Shown here one piece after another: positions 49,503 through 58,780 of a DNA stretch of 64,000 bases. Under the pieces are notes generated by a model. The model made no database searches and was not told the DNA's origin. It saw only the letters and a list, made by a program, of their open reading frames with translations. Location of the stretch: the NCBI RefSeq assembly GCF_023078835.1, contig NZ_CP090898.1:1304045-1368044 (forward strand), given 5' to 3'. Numbering within the stretch: the stretch's first letter is position 1; every line of letters starts with the position of its first letter. Made by a program: the position numbers and the translations under genes. The stretch is from Synechococcus sp. NB0720_010. Its GTDB lineage: Bacteria; Cyanobacteriota; Cyanobacteriia; PCC-6307; Cyanobiaceae.

Positions 49503-50035
49503 TAGGCGTCCTGCATCTCGTAGAAGTCCGGCTGCACGTAGTCCTTGCGCAGCGGGAAGCCCTTCCAGTCCTCTGGCATCAGCAGACGCTTGGGTTGGGG
49601 GTGGCCCTCAAAGCCGATGCCGAACATGTCGAAGGTCTCGCGCTCGGGCCAGTCGGCACCGCGATAGAGCGGATAGAGGCTGGGGATCGTCAGGTCGCCG
49701 TCGCGGGAAAGGAAGACCTTCAGGCGCACCTCCTCCGGCGGCTGGTGCTTGGAGATTGCGGATTGCTCCGCCATAGCACCCAGCTTGAGCAGGTGATAAA
49801 AGCTGACGAGACGGCCGCCCGGGCCCTCGTCATAGCCGCCCTGCACCTGCAGGTAATCGAAGCCCGAGGCCTTCAGGGCAGCGGCGATCACTGGCAGGAA
49901 GGGCCCTTCGATGCCAAGGACCTCGACTCCGAGGTGATCAGGCTCAAGCTGCTCGTGCTCAAAGCCCTGGCCGGTGAGCCACTGGCTGACGGGACCCGGC
50001 TGGGGAGCGGGGGCAACGGCGGTGTCTTCAGGCAT
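49499..50035 (-). CDS. ndhJ: NAD(P)H-quinone oxidoreductase subunit J
   Basis: This 178-residue hydrophilic NDH-1 subunit has the conserved block [20 protein letters not shown] near residue 128 and the C-terminal [16 protein letters not shown]. It sits in the peripheral arm used in cyclic electron flow, respiration and CO2 uptake. It is last in the ndhC-K-J operon, 5 bases behind ndhK. Confidence 0.97.
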   Translation of the reverse strand: MPEDTAVAPAPQPGPVSQWLTGQGFEHEQLEPDHLGVEVLGIEGPFLPVIAAALKASGFDYLQVQGGYDEGPGGRLVSFYHLLKLGAMAEQSAISKHQPPEEVRLKVFLSRDGDLTIPSLYPLYRGADWPERETFDMFGIGFEGHPQPKRLLMPEDWKGFPLRKDYVQPDFYEMQDAY

Positions 50036-50040
50036 CGAAC

Positions 50041-50790
50041 TCAGGCTTGCTCAGCGGGAACAGAAGCTTTGGCCGTTGCAGCGACCGGAAGACCAGCGAC
50101 AGCTTTCAAGGCCGCCTGCTGGGTTTCGGCGCGCAGATAGCGGCCGTCGACGATCGGCTCCACCTGCTTCATCGCATGGGAAACCGTGAAGTAACGGTGG
50201 GTCGGAAGCAGGTTGCCGCGCTCCGACAGGGCCTCATTACCCACCTTCTTGCGCAGCTTGACCACCGCATCGAAGATCGCCTCGGGCCGGGGAGGGCAGC
50301 CGGGGAGATAGAGATCAACGGGGATGAGCTTGTCGACACCGCGCACGGCGGTGGTGGAGTCCGCTGAGAACATGCCGCCGGTGATCGTGCAGGCGCCCAT
50401 GGCGATGACGTACTTGGGCTCGGGCATCTGCTCATAGAGACGGACCAGGGCAGGTGCCATCTTCATGGTCACAGTGCCGGCCACGATCAGCAGGTCCGCC
50501 TGGCGCGGGCTGGAGCGGGGCACCAAGCCGAAACGGTCGAAGTCGAAACGCGAGCCAATCAGGGCGGCGAACTCGATGAAGCAGCAGGCGGTTCCGTAGA
50601 GCAGCGGCCAGAGGCTGCTCAAACGCGCCCAGTTGTGCAGGTCATCCAGGGTGGTGAGGATGACATTCTCGGAGAGATCCGAGGTCACGCTGGGGGCGCC
50701 GACCGGGTTGCAGCTGGATTCCCGCTGATCGCGGAGGGCGCTCAGGGAGAGGGCTTCAGCCATGCCAGAGGTGGCAGAGGAGGGGTTCAT
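50041..50790 (-). CDS. ndhK: NAD(P)H-quinone oxidoreductase subunit K
   Basis: This 249-residue subunit carries the N2-type [4Fe-4S] cluster. The ligands are the two adjacent cysteines in [13 protein letters not shown] (near residue 70), a third in [11 protein letters not shown] (near 133) and a fourth in [11 protein letters not shown] (near 163). The N-terminal 40 residues are variable. It is the middle gene of ndhC-K-J, with short gaps on both sides. Confidence 0.98.
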   Translation of the reverse strand: MNPSSATSGMAEALSLSALRDQRESSCNPVGAPSVTSDLSENVILTTLDDLHNWARLSSLWPLLYGTACCFIEFAALIGSRFDFDRFGLVPRSSPRQADLLIVAGTVTMKMAPALVRLYEQMPEPKYVIAMGACTITGGMFSADSTTAVRGVDKLIPVDLYLPGCPPRPEAIFDAVVKLRKKVGNEALSERGNLLPTHRYFTVSHAMKQVEPIVDGRYLRAETQQAALKAVAGLPVAATAKASVPAEQA

Positions 50791-50796
50791 CTCAGA

Positions 50797-51159
50797 TCAG
50801 CTCCACTCGAGGGCGCCCTTGCGCCAGGCATAGGCCAGGGCCACCACCAGGATGGCGATAAAGACCAAGGCTTCGATAAACGCCAACAGCCCCAGGCGGT
50901 GGAACGCCACGGCCCAGGGATAGAGAAAGACGGTCTCCACGTCGAAGATCACGAAGACCAGGGCAAACATGTAGTAGCGGATGTTGAACTGAATCCACGC
51001 CCCACCGATGGGCTCCATACCCGATTCGTAGGTGAGATCACGTTCACCAACCCGCGACTTCGGCGAGACGATCTTGTTGGTGACGAGGGCCAGTACGGGC
51101 ACGGCTGCTGCGATCAGCAGAAACCCGAGGAAGGCGTCGTAACCGGAGAGAACGAACAC
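50797..51159 (-). CDS. ndhC: NAD(P)H-quinone oxidoreductase subunit 3
   Basis: This 120-residue, three-helix membrane subunit of NDH-1 has the conserved loop [20 protein letters not shown] near residue 45 and [11 protein letters not shown] in the second helix region. The start is GTG at 51159 ([12 protein letters not shown]), giving the normal length. The open frame continues far upstream to 51990 but that part is antisense to rubA and ycf48. It is first gene of ndhC-K-J, 126 bases from the divergent rubA. Confidence 0.96.
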   Translation of the reverse strand: MFVLSGYDAFLGFLLIAAAVPVLALVTNKIVSPKSRVGERDLTYESGMEPIGGAWIQFNIRYYMFALVFVIFDVETVFLYPWAVAFHRLGLLAFIEALVFIAILVVALAYAWRKGALEWS

Positions 51160-51285
51160 AGGGCGAAAGCGGCCCAACCTGCGGGGCAGTCTGGCATCCG
51201 CCTCTGGGCACTGCCTGACACGCTGCAATCCCAGATGGGATTGGGGGCTCCTTAAAGTTCGGGACTGTCTGTGGGCACCCACCCC

Positions 51286-51669
51286 ATGAGCGAGGAGACC
51301 CTTCCCGACGAGGTCCAAGAGCTGCCCGGGGTGACTGAGACACCAGTCGATGATCCCGATACACACCGCTTCGAATGCCGAAGCTGCGGCTTCGTCTATG
51401 ACCCGGGCGAGGGCGTGAAAAAGCTGGCGATCGAGCCCGGCACCCCCTTCAGCGCCCTGGATCCGGTGAGCTTCCGCTGCCCGGTCTGCCGGAGCAAGAC
51501 CCTGGCCTTCAAGGACATCGGCCCCCGCAACAAGCCCAGCGGCTTCGAGGAAAATCTCGGCTACGGGCTTGGAGTGAACACGCTCACGCCCGGGCAGAAA
51601 AACGTGCTGATCTTCGGCGGCTTTGCCCTGGCCATCGCCTTCTTCCTTTCTCTCTATTCCCTGCGCTGA
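51286..51669 (+). CDS. rubA: Membrane-anchored rubredoxin RubA
   Basis: This 127-residue protein has a rubredoxin domain with two cysteine pairs, [13 protein letters not shown] and CPVCRSKTL, that bind one iron, and a single C-terminal transmembrane helix (last 22 residues). RubA is needed for photosystem I Fx-cluster assembly in cyanobacteria. ATG 51286 (MSEETLPDE) was chosen over GTG 51271. It is followed 9 bases later by ycf48, the usual cyanobacterial rubA-ycf48-psbEFLJ order. Confidence 0.95.
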   Translation: MSEETLPDEVQELPGVTETPVDDPDTHRFECRSCGFVYDPGEGVKKLAIEPGTPFSALDPVSFRCPVCRSKTLAFKDIGPRNKPSGFEENLGYGLGVNTLTPGQKNVLIFGGFALAIAFFLSLYSLR

Positions 51670-51678
51670 GATCGATCG

Positions 51679-52662
51679 ATGAAACGCCTGCTCTCTTCTC
51701 TCTGCGCGTTGCTCGCCGCTGTGGTGCTGACGGGCTGCGTCAGCACCAGCCTGCCCACGGCCCAGAGCAGCCCGTGGCAGCCCGTGGACATCCACACCAA
51801 ATCCAACCCCCTGGATCTGGCCTTCACAGACAGCAGCCACGGCTTCCTGGTGGGCAGCAACCGGCTGATCCTCGAGACCAATGACGCCGGTGCCTCCTGG
51901 ACCGAGATGGCCCTGGATTTGCCCGAAGAGGAAAACTTCCGCTTGATCAGCGTCGATTTCTCGGGCGACGAGGGCTGGATCGTCGGTCAACCCGGCCTAC
52001 TTCTCCACAGCGAAGACGCTGGTCAGAACTGGAGCCGCCTCTTCCTCGACACCAAGCTTCCCGGTGAGCCCTACATGGTGACGGCCCTGGGCAAGCGCAG
52101 CGCTGAATTGGCCACCAACGTGGGCGCCGTCTACCGCACCAACGACGCGGGCGGCTCCTGGCAGGCCCAAGTCGAAGACGCCGTCGGCGCTGTGCGCGAC
52201 CTGCGCCGCAGCCCGGAGGGCAACTACATCAGCGTCAGCAGCCTGGGCAACTTCTTTGCCACCTGGTCTCCAGGGGAGCCCCGCTGGACCCCGCACCAGC
52301 GGGAAAGCAGCCAGCGCCTGCAATCCATGGGCTTCCAACCCAATGGCAACCTCTGGATGCTGGCCCGCGGCGCCCAACTGCGCTTCAACGAGGACGCATC
52401 GACTCCTGAGGAGTGGAGCAAGCCGGTGGTGCCAATCACCAATGGCTACGGCTACCTGGACATGGCCTGGGATGCAAGCGGCACGATCTGGGCCGGCGGT
52501 GGCAGCGGCACCTTGCTTGTGAGCAGCGACAACGGCCAGAGCTGGCAGAAGGATCCGGTGGGCGAAAAGCAACCGACGAACTTCAGCCACATCGCCTTTT
52601 TCAGTGATGGCAAGGGTTTTGTGCTTGGTGAGCGGGGATCCCTGCTGCGCTGGGTGGGCTAA
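51679..52662 (+). CDS. ycf48: Photosystem II assembly factor Ycf48 (HCF136)
   Basis: This 327-residue protein is a signal-peptide-bearing, lipobox-containing (VVLTGC) seven-bladed beta-propeller. Blade motifs such as [20 protein letters not shown] and [19 protein letters not shown] recur. It helps early PSII (D1/D2) assembly in the thylakoid lumen. Length and lipoprotein start match the family. Gene order with rubA and psbEFLJ is conserved. Confidence 0.96.
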   Translation: MKRLLSSLCALLAAVVLTGCVSTSLPTAQSSPWQPVDIHTKSNPLDLAFTDSSHGFLVGSNRLILETNDAGASWTEMALDLPEEENFRLISVDFSGDEGWIVGQPGLLLHSEDAGQNWSRLFLDTKLPGEPYMVTALGKRSAELATNVGAVYRTNDAGGSWQAQVEDAVGAVRDLRRSPEGNYISVSSLGNFFATWSPGEPRWTPHQRESSQRLQSMGFQPNGNLWMLARGAQLRFNEDASTPEEWSKPVVPITNGYGYLDMAWDASGTIWAGGGSGTLLVSSDNGQSWQKDPVGEKQPTNFSHIAFFSDGKGFVLGERGSLLRWVG

Positions 52663-52746
52663 CAACGCTCTGTAACCAAGCGGGCCGCCCGGCATCGGCG
52701 GCACAAGCCTTCCCCTTAAGATCCACAGACTGAACGCTCGCTGCTC

Positions 52747-52995
52747 ATGGCTGCCGGCTCAACGGGTGAACGCCCGTTCTTTGAAATCATCACGAGCATC
52801 CGGTACTGGGTGATCCATGCCGTGACCCTGCCTTCGATCTTCCTGGCCGGGTTCCTGTTCGTGAACACCGGACTGGCCTACGACGCCTTCGGCACCCCCC
52901 GCCCGGACGCTTACTTCCAGGCTCAGGACGCCAAGGCTCCTGTGGTGAGCCAGCGCTATGACGCCAAGTCTTCGCTCGACCAGCGCCTGAAATAA
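52747..52995 (+). CDS. psbE: Cytochrome b559 alpha subunit
   Basis: This 82-residue PSII subunit has a single transmembrane helix and the haem-ligand His24 in [11 protein letters not shown]. The C-terminal lumenal part is as usual. It starts 84 bases after ycf48; TTAAGAT at 52716-52722 could be a -10 element but no clear -35 is seen. It is the first gene of the tight psbEFLJ operon. Confidence 0.98.
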   Translation: MAAGSTGERPFFEIITSIRYWVIHAVTLPSIFLAGFLFVNTGLAYDAFGTPRPDAYFQAQDAKAPVVSQRYDAKSSLDQRLK

Positions 52996-52998
52996 GCC

Positions 52999-53136
52999 AT
53001 GACCCAAGTTCCAGCTAGCACCACCCCTCGCAACTACCCGATCTTCACGGTCCGGTGGCTTGCAGTCCACGCCCTTGGCATCCCCACGGTCTTTTTCCTG
53101 GGCGCCCTGGCTGCCATGCAGTTCGTTCGCCGCTGA
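52999..53136 (+). CDS. psbF: Cytochrome b559 beta subunit
   Basis: This 45-residue single-helix protein has His24 in [12 protein letters not shown], the second haem ligand of cytochrome b559, and ends FVRR. It starts 3 bases after the psbE stop, so translation is coupled. Confidence 0.98.
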   Translation: MTQVPASTTPRNYPIFTVRWLAVHALGIPTVFFLGALAAMQFVRR

Positions 53137-53140
53137 CACC

Positions 53141-53260
53141 ATGCAACGCTCCCCCAACCCGAACAACCTGCCGGTTGAACTGAACCGCACCAGCCTGTAC
53201 CTGGGCCTGCTGTTCGTCTTCACCTGCGGGATTCTGTTCTCCAGCTACTTCTTCAACTGA
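53141..53260 (+). CDS. psbL: Photosystem II protein L
   Basis: This 39-residue protein starts [20 protein letters not shown] and has one transmembrane helix ending SSYFFN. It is a PSII subunit near the QA site. The ATG lies 4 bases after the psbF stop. The length is exactly that of the family. Confidence 0.97.
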   Translation: MQRSPNPNNLPVELNRTSLYLGLLFVFTCGILFSSYFFN

Positions 53261-53275
53261 TCAGGAGGATCTGAG

Positions 53276-53476
53276 ATGAGCGGCAAGAAATCCGGTCTTC
53301 CCGACGGAAGAATTCCCGACCGTCTTCCAGACGGTCGCCCTGCGGTGGCCTGGAAATCCCGTTGGACTGAAGGTGTGCTTCCCCTCTGGCTCGTTGCGAC
53401 CGCTGGCGGCATGGCCGTGATCTTTGTGGTGGGCCTCTTCTTCTACGGCTCCTACACCGGTGTGGGTTCCGCCTGA
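53276..53476 (+). CDS. psbJ: Photosystem II protein J
   Basis: This 66-residue protein has the single transmembrane helix [19 protein letters not shown] and the typical end [11 protein letters not shown] perfect AGGAGG ribosome-binding site (53263-53268) lies 7 bases ahead of the ATG, stronger than those of the other genes of the operon. Its N-terminal extension of about 25 residues is longer than in many cyanobacteria but usual for marine Synechococcus. Last gene of psbEFLJ, followed by a terminator. Confidence 0.96.
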   Translation: MSGKKSGLPDGRIPDRLPDGRPAVAWKSRWTEGVLPLWLVATAGGMAVIFVVGLFFYGSYTGVGSA

Positions 53477-53506
53477 TCTGCTACATCGAGAATTTACTTT
53501 CACGAG

Positions 53507-53531
53507 CCCTGCCAACACGGCGGGGTTTTTT
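53507..53531 (+). terminator. Terminator of the psbEFLJ operon
   Basis: The 7-base stem CCCTGCC/GGCGGGG (one G-T pair) with a five-base loop is followed by six T. It marks the end of the core block and lies just before the AT-rich stretch. Confidence 0.8.
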
Positions 53532-53786
53532 AGTCGTGGACGCCGCCCGCGCACTAGTACGCTCTCTAGAGAAAGACTCACCTGACAAATCCCACAAAAC
53601 AGACAAAGAGAGACCAAGACTCAATCCAAGAACTGTTATGTAGCCAGCTTAAGTTGCCCAATACAGACAATTAGAGTGAGCACCACAAGACGCAGCCGCT
53701 ATTATAGATATTCATCCAAGAAAGAGTTGGGCATCTTTTAAGAACTGATTGCAATTAAACGATCGAGAGATCAGGGGGAGTACGTA
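53532..53786. other. AT-rich region without genes between core and polysaccharide island
   Basis: This 255-base stretch has much lower GC than the preceding 53 kb and no credible open frame, RNA gene or repeat visible by eye. TATTATAGAT at about 53700 resembles a -10 element but no transcript is clear. It lies between the psbJ terminator and the yvcK remnant and probably marks the integration or recombination boundary. Confidence 0.5.
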
Positions 53787-54119
53787 CAGCCGATCTACTA
53801 CCTGCTGCAATTCATCCGCTGGTCGCGGCAAACTATCACCCAGGTGTTGCCCCGCGAGATCACCAGGAAGCTCGTACTGCTGGTCGGCGGCGTGCTGATC
53901 TGGCTGGGCCTAAGCCGCCTGAAGCGGGGTCCCACGATCGTGGCAATCGGCAGCGGCACCGGACAGTTCACCTTGCTGAGCGGCCTGAAGCGCTACACCA
54001 GCAACATCACCGCCATCCTGACGGTGGCCGATGACGGGGGCAGCCCAGGGATGCTGCGCCGGGAGCTCGGGGTGCCGCCCCCAGGCGATATCCGCAACTG
54101 CCTGGCGGCCCTGGCCTCC
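53787..54119 (+). pseudogene. Degraded partial copy of yvcK
   Basis: An in-frame, stop-free 111-codon segment reads [13 protein letters not shown]... to [12 protein letters not shown] and matches yvcK at 48297-48704 on the same strand. Relative to the parent it lacks 26 codons (78 bases) between two AGCCGC repeats, its nucleotide loop is GSGTG instead of GGGTG, and both ends are missing. It is therefore a remnant and unlikely to be functional. The substitutions are too many for a very recent duplication, so an old duplication or import from a relative is possible. Confidence 0.85.
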
Positions 54120-54305
54120 AGAAAGGCTTCGGCCAGGGCTTCGCGCTGCCAGGCTGCGTTGAGCACCGCGGACTTGGCTGGGCCAAACGCCTGCTCGGCA
54201 TCGAAGGCAGCCAAGAGCCGCCAAACCTGAACGAACGGAGCGAGCATGGAGCCTGCGATGCCAGATCGATGCGCCGCTCGGTGTCTGCAGAGCAGGGCGG
54301 CTCGC
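54120..54305. other. Region between yvcK remnant and capD-like gene; possible minus-strand coding relic
   Basis: On the minus strand about 45 codons (54245-54110) read like real protein ([16 protein letters not shown], then [15 protein letters not shown]) and run straight into the antisense of the yvcK remnant without a sensible end. I do not recognise the family. It may be the scar of another gene brought together with the yvcK fragment. Confidence 0.35.
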
Positions 54306-56309
54306 TTACCCAGCACCCCCCGTTAGTGACGCACCTAGGTCCTTTGCCTCGGCAACAGCAACCACGGTGGCACCAGGCCCGTTCACACCACCATCCCGCT
54401 GCCACTCCGGCACCAACCCCGCCAACACCTCAAGCGCGCAAGTCGTATCCTGCCGCTGAATCGCCACCTCGAGTGCGTCAATCTGCGGCCACAGCTCTGC
54501 CGGAGGCACCGCCCGTTCATGGGCCCGGTAGATCAACGGGTGCTCCGTGGGCTCTGATTCCGCATCAATCAGCAGCTCCTCAAAGAGCTTCTCGCCAGGC
54601 CGCAGCCCGGTGCAGACGATCTCTATGTCGCCGCCAGGGTTGCGGGCATCCCGCAGCGAGAGGCCACTGAGGCGCACCATCTGCTCAGCCAGATCTTTGA
54701 TACGCACCGGTTCGCCCATATCGAGCAAAAACACATCGGCACCCTTGGCCAGCACCGCGGCCTGGAGCACCAGCTGAGCGGCCTCGGGGATGGTCATGAA
54801 ATAGCGGATGATCTCCGGGTGAGTGAGGGTGATCGGTCCGCCCTCCGCGATCTGCCTGCGAAATAGAGGCACCACCGAGCCGGAGGAACCGAGCACGTTG
54901 CCAAAACGCACCATCGCCAGGCGTGTGGCGGGTTGAGAACCCCGCTCAAGGGCTCGCGCGGCCAGCTCCTGGGCCTGGGCTTGCACCACTAGTTCAGCTA
55001 CGCGTTTGCTGGCGCCCATCACATTCGTAGGACGCACCGCTTTATCAGTGGAAATCAAAACCACCTCGTTCACGCAGGCGGCGGCGGCAGCGCGACACAC
55101 CACACGGGTGGAGAGCACGTTGTTGGCCAAGCCCGCCAGGGGGTTGGCTTCCACCAGCGGCACGTGTTTGTAGGCGGCGGCGTGGAAGACCACAGTCACC
55201 CCCTGCTGGCGGAGCAGGCGCTCCACCAGGGCTGCATCGGTCGCGCTACCGAGCACCGGTTCTAGATCCACACCCGCCGGAAGGAGACCTTGCAACTCCT
55301 GGTGCATCGCATACAAACTTGGTTCGCTGTGCTCAAGCAACACCAGCCGGCGGGGCCGTAGCCGCAGGATCTGGCGGCACAGCTCACTGCCGATCGAACC
55401 GCCGGCGCCGGTGACGCACACGCAAGCGCCAGCGATTCCAAGGCCAAGCAAATCCGGGTTGGGAGCCACGGCATCGCGCCCGAGCAATTCCTCGATCGCG
55501 ATCGGGCGCAGAGCATCGATTCGGGCGCGGCCGCTGGTGATGTCGTCCATCGAGGGCACCTGCAGCAACGGGATGCCCAGCTCCTGTAGATCGGCAGTGA
55601 TGCGGCGCCGGCGGCTGCGACTCAGCGAGGGAATCGCCATCAGCACCTGATCGATCTCGGCAGCCCGCTCGCGCAGCAACTGCGGCGGCTGAATAGGTAC
55701 ACCGTTTATGTCGCGGCGCCAGAGATGGGGCGCATCATCCACAAACAGCTCCACAATGTGGCTACCCGCCAGGCGCAACGCGGCGGCGAGCTGAACGCCC
55801 GCAGCACCAGCGCCGTAGATCGCCACGCGGGTGAGTGCATGGCGCGGCTTGTTCTGCATGCTGAGCAACACATCGCGCAGCGCGAAGCGCACAGTACCGG
55901 TGAAGCCGGTGAGCAACACCCACAGCAACAGCCAACTACTGCGAGGCGGTAGCGGTAAGCGCAGTACCAATCCGGTGAGCGCGAGCAACAGCACCAACAG
56001 GCCGTTTCGGCCGGCGAGCCGATACAGCGCGAGGCTGCCCACATAGCGGGTGAGGCCCTTGTATTGGCCGCTGAGGGCATAGAAGGGCAAGCCGAGGAGC
56101 CATATCGCCGGCAGAAGCCACAGCCCTTCCATCAAATTGGGCGTAAACGGATCCGCCAACCGAAGCCAGAAACTAAGCCACACCGCCAACGGCAGTAGGA
56201 GCGCATCAGCGACAATCAGGAGTAGCCGGCGGTTCAGCGGACCTAGGCGCACCAGGGTTGTGGTCAAGGTGCGGAAGGCGAAGATAGATGCTGACATGAC
56301 CCCCTTCAT
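54306..56309 (-). CDS. CapD/WbpM/FlaA1-type nucleotide-sugar epimerase/dehydratase
   Basis: This 667-residue membrane enzyme has four N-terminal transmembrane helices (about residues 24-145) and a CoA-binding-like Rossmann domain (about 150-275). The catalytic SDR domain has VTGAGGSIGSELCRQ near residue 300, ISTDKAVRPTNVMGASKR near 410 and LRPGEKLFEELL near 590. Family members make UDP-4-keto-6-deoxy-HexNAc or epimerise UDP-GlcNAc for capsule/O-antigen. Base composition is core-like, unlike the genes further into the island. ATG 56309 or ATG 56297 may start it. Confidence 0.92.
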   Translation of the reverse strand: MKGVMSASIFAFRTLTTTLVRLGPLNRRLLLIVADALLLPLAVWLSFWLRLADPFTPNLMEGLWLLPAIWLLGLPFYALSGQYKGLTRYVGSLALYRLAGRNGLLVLLLALTGLVLRLPLPPRSSWLLLWVLLTGFTGTVRFALRDVLLSMQNKPRHALTRVAIYGAGAAGVQLAAALRLAGSHIVELFVDDAPHLWRRDINGVPIQPPQLLRERAAEIDQVLMAIPSLSRSRRRRITADLQELGIPLLQVPSMDDITSGRARIDALRPIAIEELLGRDAVAPNPDLLGLGIAGACVCVTGAGGSIGSELCRQILRLRPRRLVLLEHSEPSLYAMHQELQGLLPAGVDLEPVLGSATDAALVERLLRQQGVTVVFHAAAYKHVPLVEANPLAGLANNVLSTRVVCRAAAAACVNEVVLISTDKAVRPTNVMGASKRVAELVVQAQAQELAARALERGSQPATRLAMVRFGNVLGSSGSVVPLFRRQIAEGGPITLTHPEIIRYFMTIPEAAQLVLQAAVLAKGADVFLLDMGEPVRIKDLAEQMVRLSGLSLRDARNPGGDIEIVCTGLRPGEKLFEELLIDAESEPTEHPLIYRAHERAVPPAELWPQIDALEVAIQRQDTTCALEVLAGLVPEWQRDGGVNGPGATVVAVAEAKDLGASLTGGAG

Positions 56310-56674
56310 TGGTCCAGTACTTATTAGAGTGGTCAGTTGTGATCATGGTGCAGCTCCTGATTGAGCTGCACCTAGGGTTCGTATGCCGCTGGAGTGCCGA
56401 ATGGGGCTTGCATGCTTTGTACTCCAAGCGCCAGCGATCAGCCACAGCAAGTGCCGCGGAACTATATCTGCAATTTGATGACCAAACGGGGCTCAGAAAT
56501 GGTTTGGAGATGGAAGGCCAACTACGATCGATGGGACCGCAACTGCGAATCCTGAACGTGCAGTATAAGAACTGGGAGGAACAGCGAAAGCATACTAAGA
56601 ATGTATTTTGGCAAAGGTTTATGTCCGAAAGAGTCCACGGCAGACGGAGCCGAGAGCAACCTACGTTGAGTTAA
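56310..56674. other. 365-base gap with a transposase relic
   Basis: The gap between the capD-like gene and the second WecA-like gene has no intact gene. A plus-strand open frame (56309-56674, TTG start) has no protein-like motif and is rejected. The minus strand carries the IS3-like relic described separately. The inverted repeat GTGCAGCTCCTGATTGAGCTGCAC at 56348-56371 could be a terminator-like hairpin, but no T tract follows on either strand. Confidence 0.45.
56350..56466 (-). pseudogene. Possible IS3-family transposase C-terminal relic
   Basis: The minus-strand frame reads SSAALAVADRWRLEYKACKP, then HSALQ. This resembles the C-terminal WR.EYN...RPHS.LG signature of IS3-family OrfB transposases. 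There is no DDE core upstream and no terminal repeats were found, so it is at most a short relic. Recognition rests on about 15 residues. Confidence 0.35.
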
Positions 56675-57664
56675 TCAAGAGCGACTTGCTTCGGCAAAGG
56701 GGACAGCAAGGTGTTGATCCAGCCATAATCCAATCAAAATGATGATGGCCGAAAGGGTGCCAACCCATTGCAAGCCACCGAATAATGATGCTGAGGCGAG
56801 AACAGATGTTGCAAGGATATAGAGGCTGGAGACTCGGGCATGGGGCCAACCGGCTTGTTGTAGACGCTGGAACAAATGCAGACGATGCGCCTGGAATACT
56901 CGCTGTCCAGCTACCAGACGGCGTAGGACACAGATGAAGGCATCGCCTAAAAGCGGTGTTGCAACAAGAAAAAGTGCAAGCGCTTCAAGCCAGGATGATG
57001 ACTGAAGAACGAGCAAGGAAAACACGGCTCCGAGGAAAGTGCTGCCAACATCGCCCATGAAAACCTTCGCGGGACTCCAGTTCAAAAGCAAAAAACCAAG
57101 CAAGGCGCCTACCAGCGCCCATATGGTCAGGGGAGCAGACAGCTGAATTGCCGCCGAAGTCAGGGCAACAGACATACAGCCAGCTACAAGGCCATCCAGG
57201 CCGTCCATGAAATTAGTAAAGTTGATAACCGCAGTGACTCCGATCACCAACAAGAACAAAAGGGGCAGCCCCCTCATGGAGGGGACCAAGAGGGGGCTTA
57301 GCAAAATAAGAACGAGAGCGGTAACAAGCTGAACAACATATCGCCAGCTAGCGGGAAGGTGAAAGCGATCGTCAAGTAAACCCACTAGGGCCAGAGGGAA
57401 TGCAAGCAAGGGGGCAGCCTGGATGGGAAACGGGGCGGAGAAAGGAATGGAAGGAAACAACAATGAATAGGCACTAACACCTGAGGTAATCAACACAAAC
57501 ACCAGACCACCACCGCGGGGGATGGGGTGAATGTGGGAGCTACGAGAATTGGGAAGATCGAGCAGGGACCGTTGGAGATGGGGGATAAGGGCAGCGAGGA
57601 ATAGCCATGAGAAGGCGCAGAAGCAAAGGACGACAAGGACTACAGGGGCCAGCAAGAAAGACAT
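56675..57664 (-). CDS. Second WecA/MraY-type phosphoglycosyl transferase (island)
   Basis: This 329-residue polytopic membrane protein has LALVGLLDDRFHLP near residue 95, TNFMDGLDGLVAG near 155, NWSPAKVFMGDVGSTF near 197 and the basic loop HRLHLFQRLQQAGW near 264. It resembles WbpL-type initiating transferases that pair with WbpM/CapD-type enzymes. ATG 57664 was chosen; an open extension to GTG 57823 has no membrane helix or similarity. It probably starts the island's glycan on undecaprenyl phosphate with the sugar made by the adjacent CapD-like enzyme. Confidence 0.87.
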   Translation of the reverse strand: MSFLLAPVVLVVLCFCAFSWLFLAALIPHLQRSLLDLPNSRSSHIHPIPRGGGLVFVLITSGVSAYSLLFPSIPFSAPFPIQAAPLLAFPLALVGLLDDRFHLPASWRYVVQLVTALVLILLSPLLVPSMRGLPLLFLLVIGVTAVINFTNFMDGLDGLVAGCMSVALTSAAIQLSAPLTIWALVGALLGFLLLNWSPAKVFMGDVGSTFLGAVFSLLVLQSSSWLEALALFLVATPLLGDAFICVLRRLVAGQRVFQAHRLHLFQRLQQAGWPHARVSSLYILATSVLASASLFGGLQWVGTLSAIIILIGLWLDQHLAVPFAEASRS

Positions 57665-57988
57665 CACATAAATGGTCAAGGCATCATAAGAGGCAAATGG
57701 CAATACAACAGGAGACGAGATGAAGGTTTCAGACTTATTTAGCAAGGCTAAACGGAGTCGGCTTCTATTAATAGTTAAAGATAGGTTCTCGCTAGTGGAG
57801 AGTCGAGAACAGGCTAGAAACACGAGAAGGGGATATGGGAAGAGATAAGAGTGACATATAAGAAAAGAAAAAGGATAGGAAGTACAGTCGGCAGATTGGA
57901 CAGTAGAGAAAAGATGTCAGAGATTAATGAAACGGATGCAAAGACGTCGAAGTTGCAAGTAGAGAAATGAAAAATAGAGAGACAGGCT
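57665..57988. other. 324-base purine-biased gap
   Basis: The gap between the WecA-like start and the GT2 stop carries no convincing gene. Open frames here (for example 57814-58161 on the minus strand) are serine/leucine low-complexity shadows. In 57841-57900, 47 of 60 plus-strand bases are purines. Confidence 0.5.
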
Positions 57989-58780
57989 TCAAAACAACTC
58001 GAGAGAGCCCAGGAAAGAAAAGATGCGAAGAAGATATCGGAGAATGAACGGCAGGATCCAGACGATGCCAAATGCTGAGAAATAAGCTCGAAAGACCTCG
58101 TAAGTTCTGCGGAAGTTATGCTTTGCACTAACACCACCGCTTGACATGAAGACAACGTCAAGATCTATAGACTTAACATGAAGCTGAGAAAAGGCTGAGA
58201 TGCGGAGAAAGAAATCGAGATCGGCAGCAAGTTTATAGGTTTGGTCATATGAAGAAACGAACTTGCGTGCACCAGGGGCAAATAGCGTGGCCTGATGAGG
58301 TGGTGTTCGACCATTAAGGAGATAACGACGAAAAGTACCAGCAGAAAGAGACAAAGGTGGACAAAACGAAACAAGTCGTCCCCTACGAGAAGAAGCATGA
58401 ATATAGGAACCTCTAGCTATTAGGAGGTCAGGCCTTGGAAAGGAACTGTCATAAGTGGACATAATATGACTAAAGACAGTGGGAGAAGGAGCCCAATCGT
58501 CGGAGCCCCAGAACAGGATACATTCATCATGATAAGCAAGATCAAAGCCAGAATTCATGGCGCCATAAATACCATGAGACAATGGCCTTTGTTCAATCCA
58601 GTTAAAACGAGGATCGAGTGTGGAGCAGTTTTCCAGCCAGGCGCGATGAGCGGAAGTGGATGGACCATCTACAAAGATGAGGCGCCAATCCTGAAAGTCC
58701 TGATTCAATACGGACTTAACAAGATTATTCAGAACCGCAAAGGAGTTAAGGGTCGGTACGACAACGAGTAACCTAGCCAT
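57989..58780 (-). CDS. GT2-family glycosyltransferase
   Basis: This 263-residue protein has the GT-A start VVVPTLNSFAVLNNLVKSVL (residues 6-25), FVDGPSTS near residue 37 and the metal-binding region LFWGSDDWAP near residue 90. The C-terminal acceptor part ends in a hydrophobic helix. It transfers one sugar during repeat-unit assembly; donor and acceptor are unknown. It overlaps the upstream aldo/keto reductase gene by 8 bases, so they share an operon. Confidence 0.88.
   Translation of the reverse strand: MARLLVVVPTLNSFAVLNNLVKSVLNQDFQDWRLIFVDGPSTSAHRAWLENCSTLDPRFNWIEQRPLSHGIYGAMNSGFDLAYHDECILFWGSDDWAPSPTVFSHIMSTYDSSFPRPDLLIARGSYIHASSRRGRLVSFCPPLSLSAGTFRRYLLNGRTPPHQATLFAPGARKFVSSYDQTYKLAADLDFFLRISAFSQLHVKSIDLDVVFMSSGGVSAKHNFRRTYEVFRAYFSAFGIVWILPFILRYLLRIFSFLGSLELF

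Noticed and set aside
51160-51990. Upstream extension of the ndhC frame giving a 397-residue protein
   Set aside because: NdhC is normally about 120 residues and starts [10 protein letters not shown]; the extension is antisense to rubA and ycf48.
56309-56674. 121-codon plus-strand frame with TTG start between capD-like and wecA-like genes
   Set aside because: No motif, no ribosome-binding site and unlikely composition; the minus-strand IS3-like relic explains part of it.
58466-58771. 101-codon plus-strand open frame in the island
   Set aside because: It is antisense to the GT2 gene, whose motifs are clear; the frame is a by-product of the purine bias.
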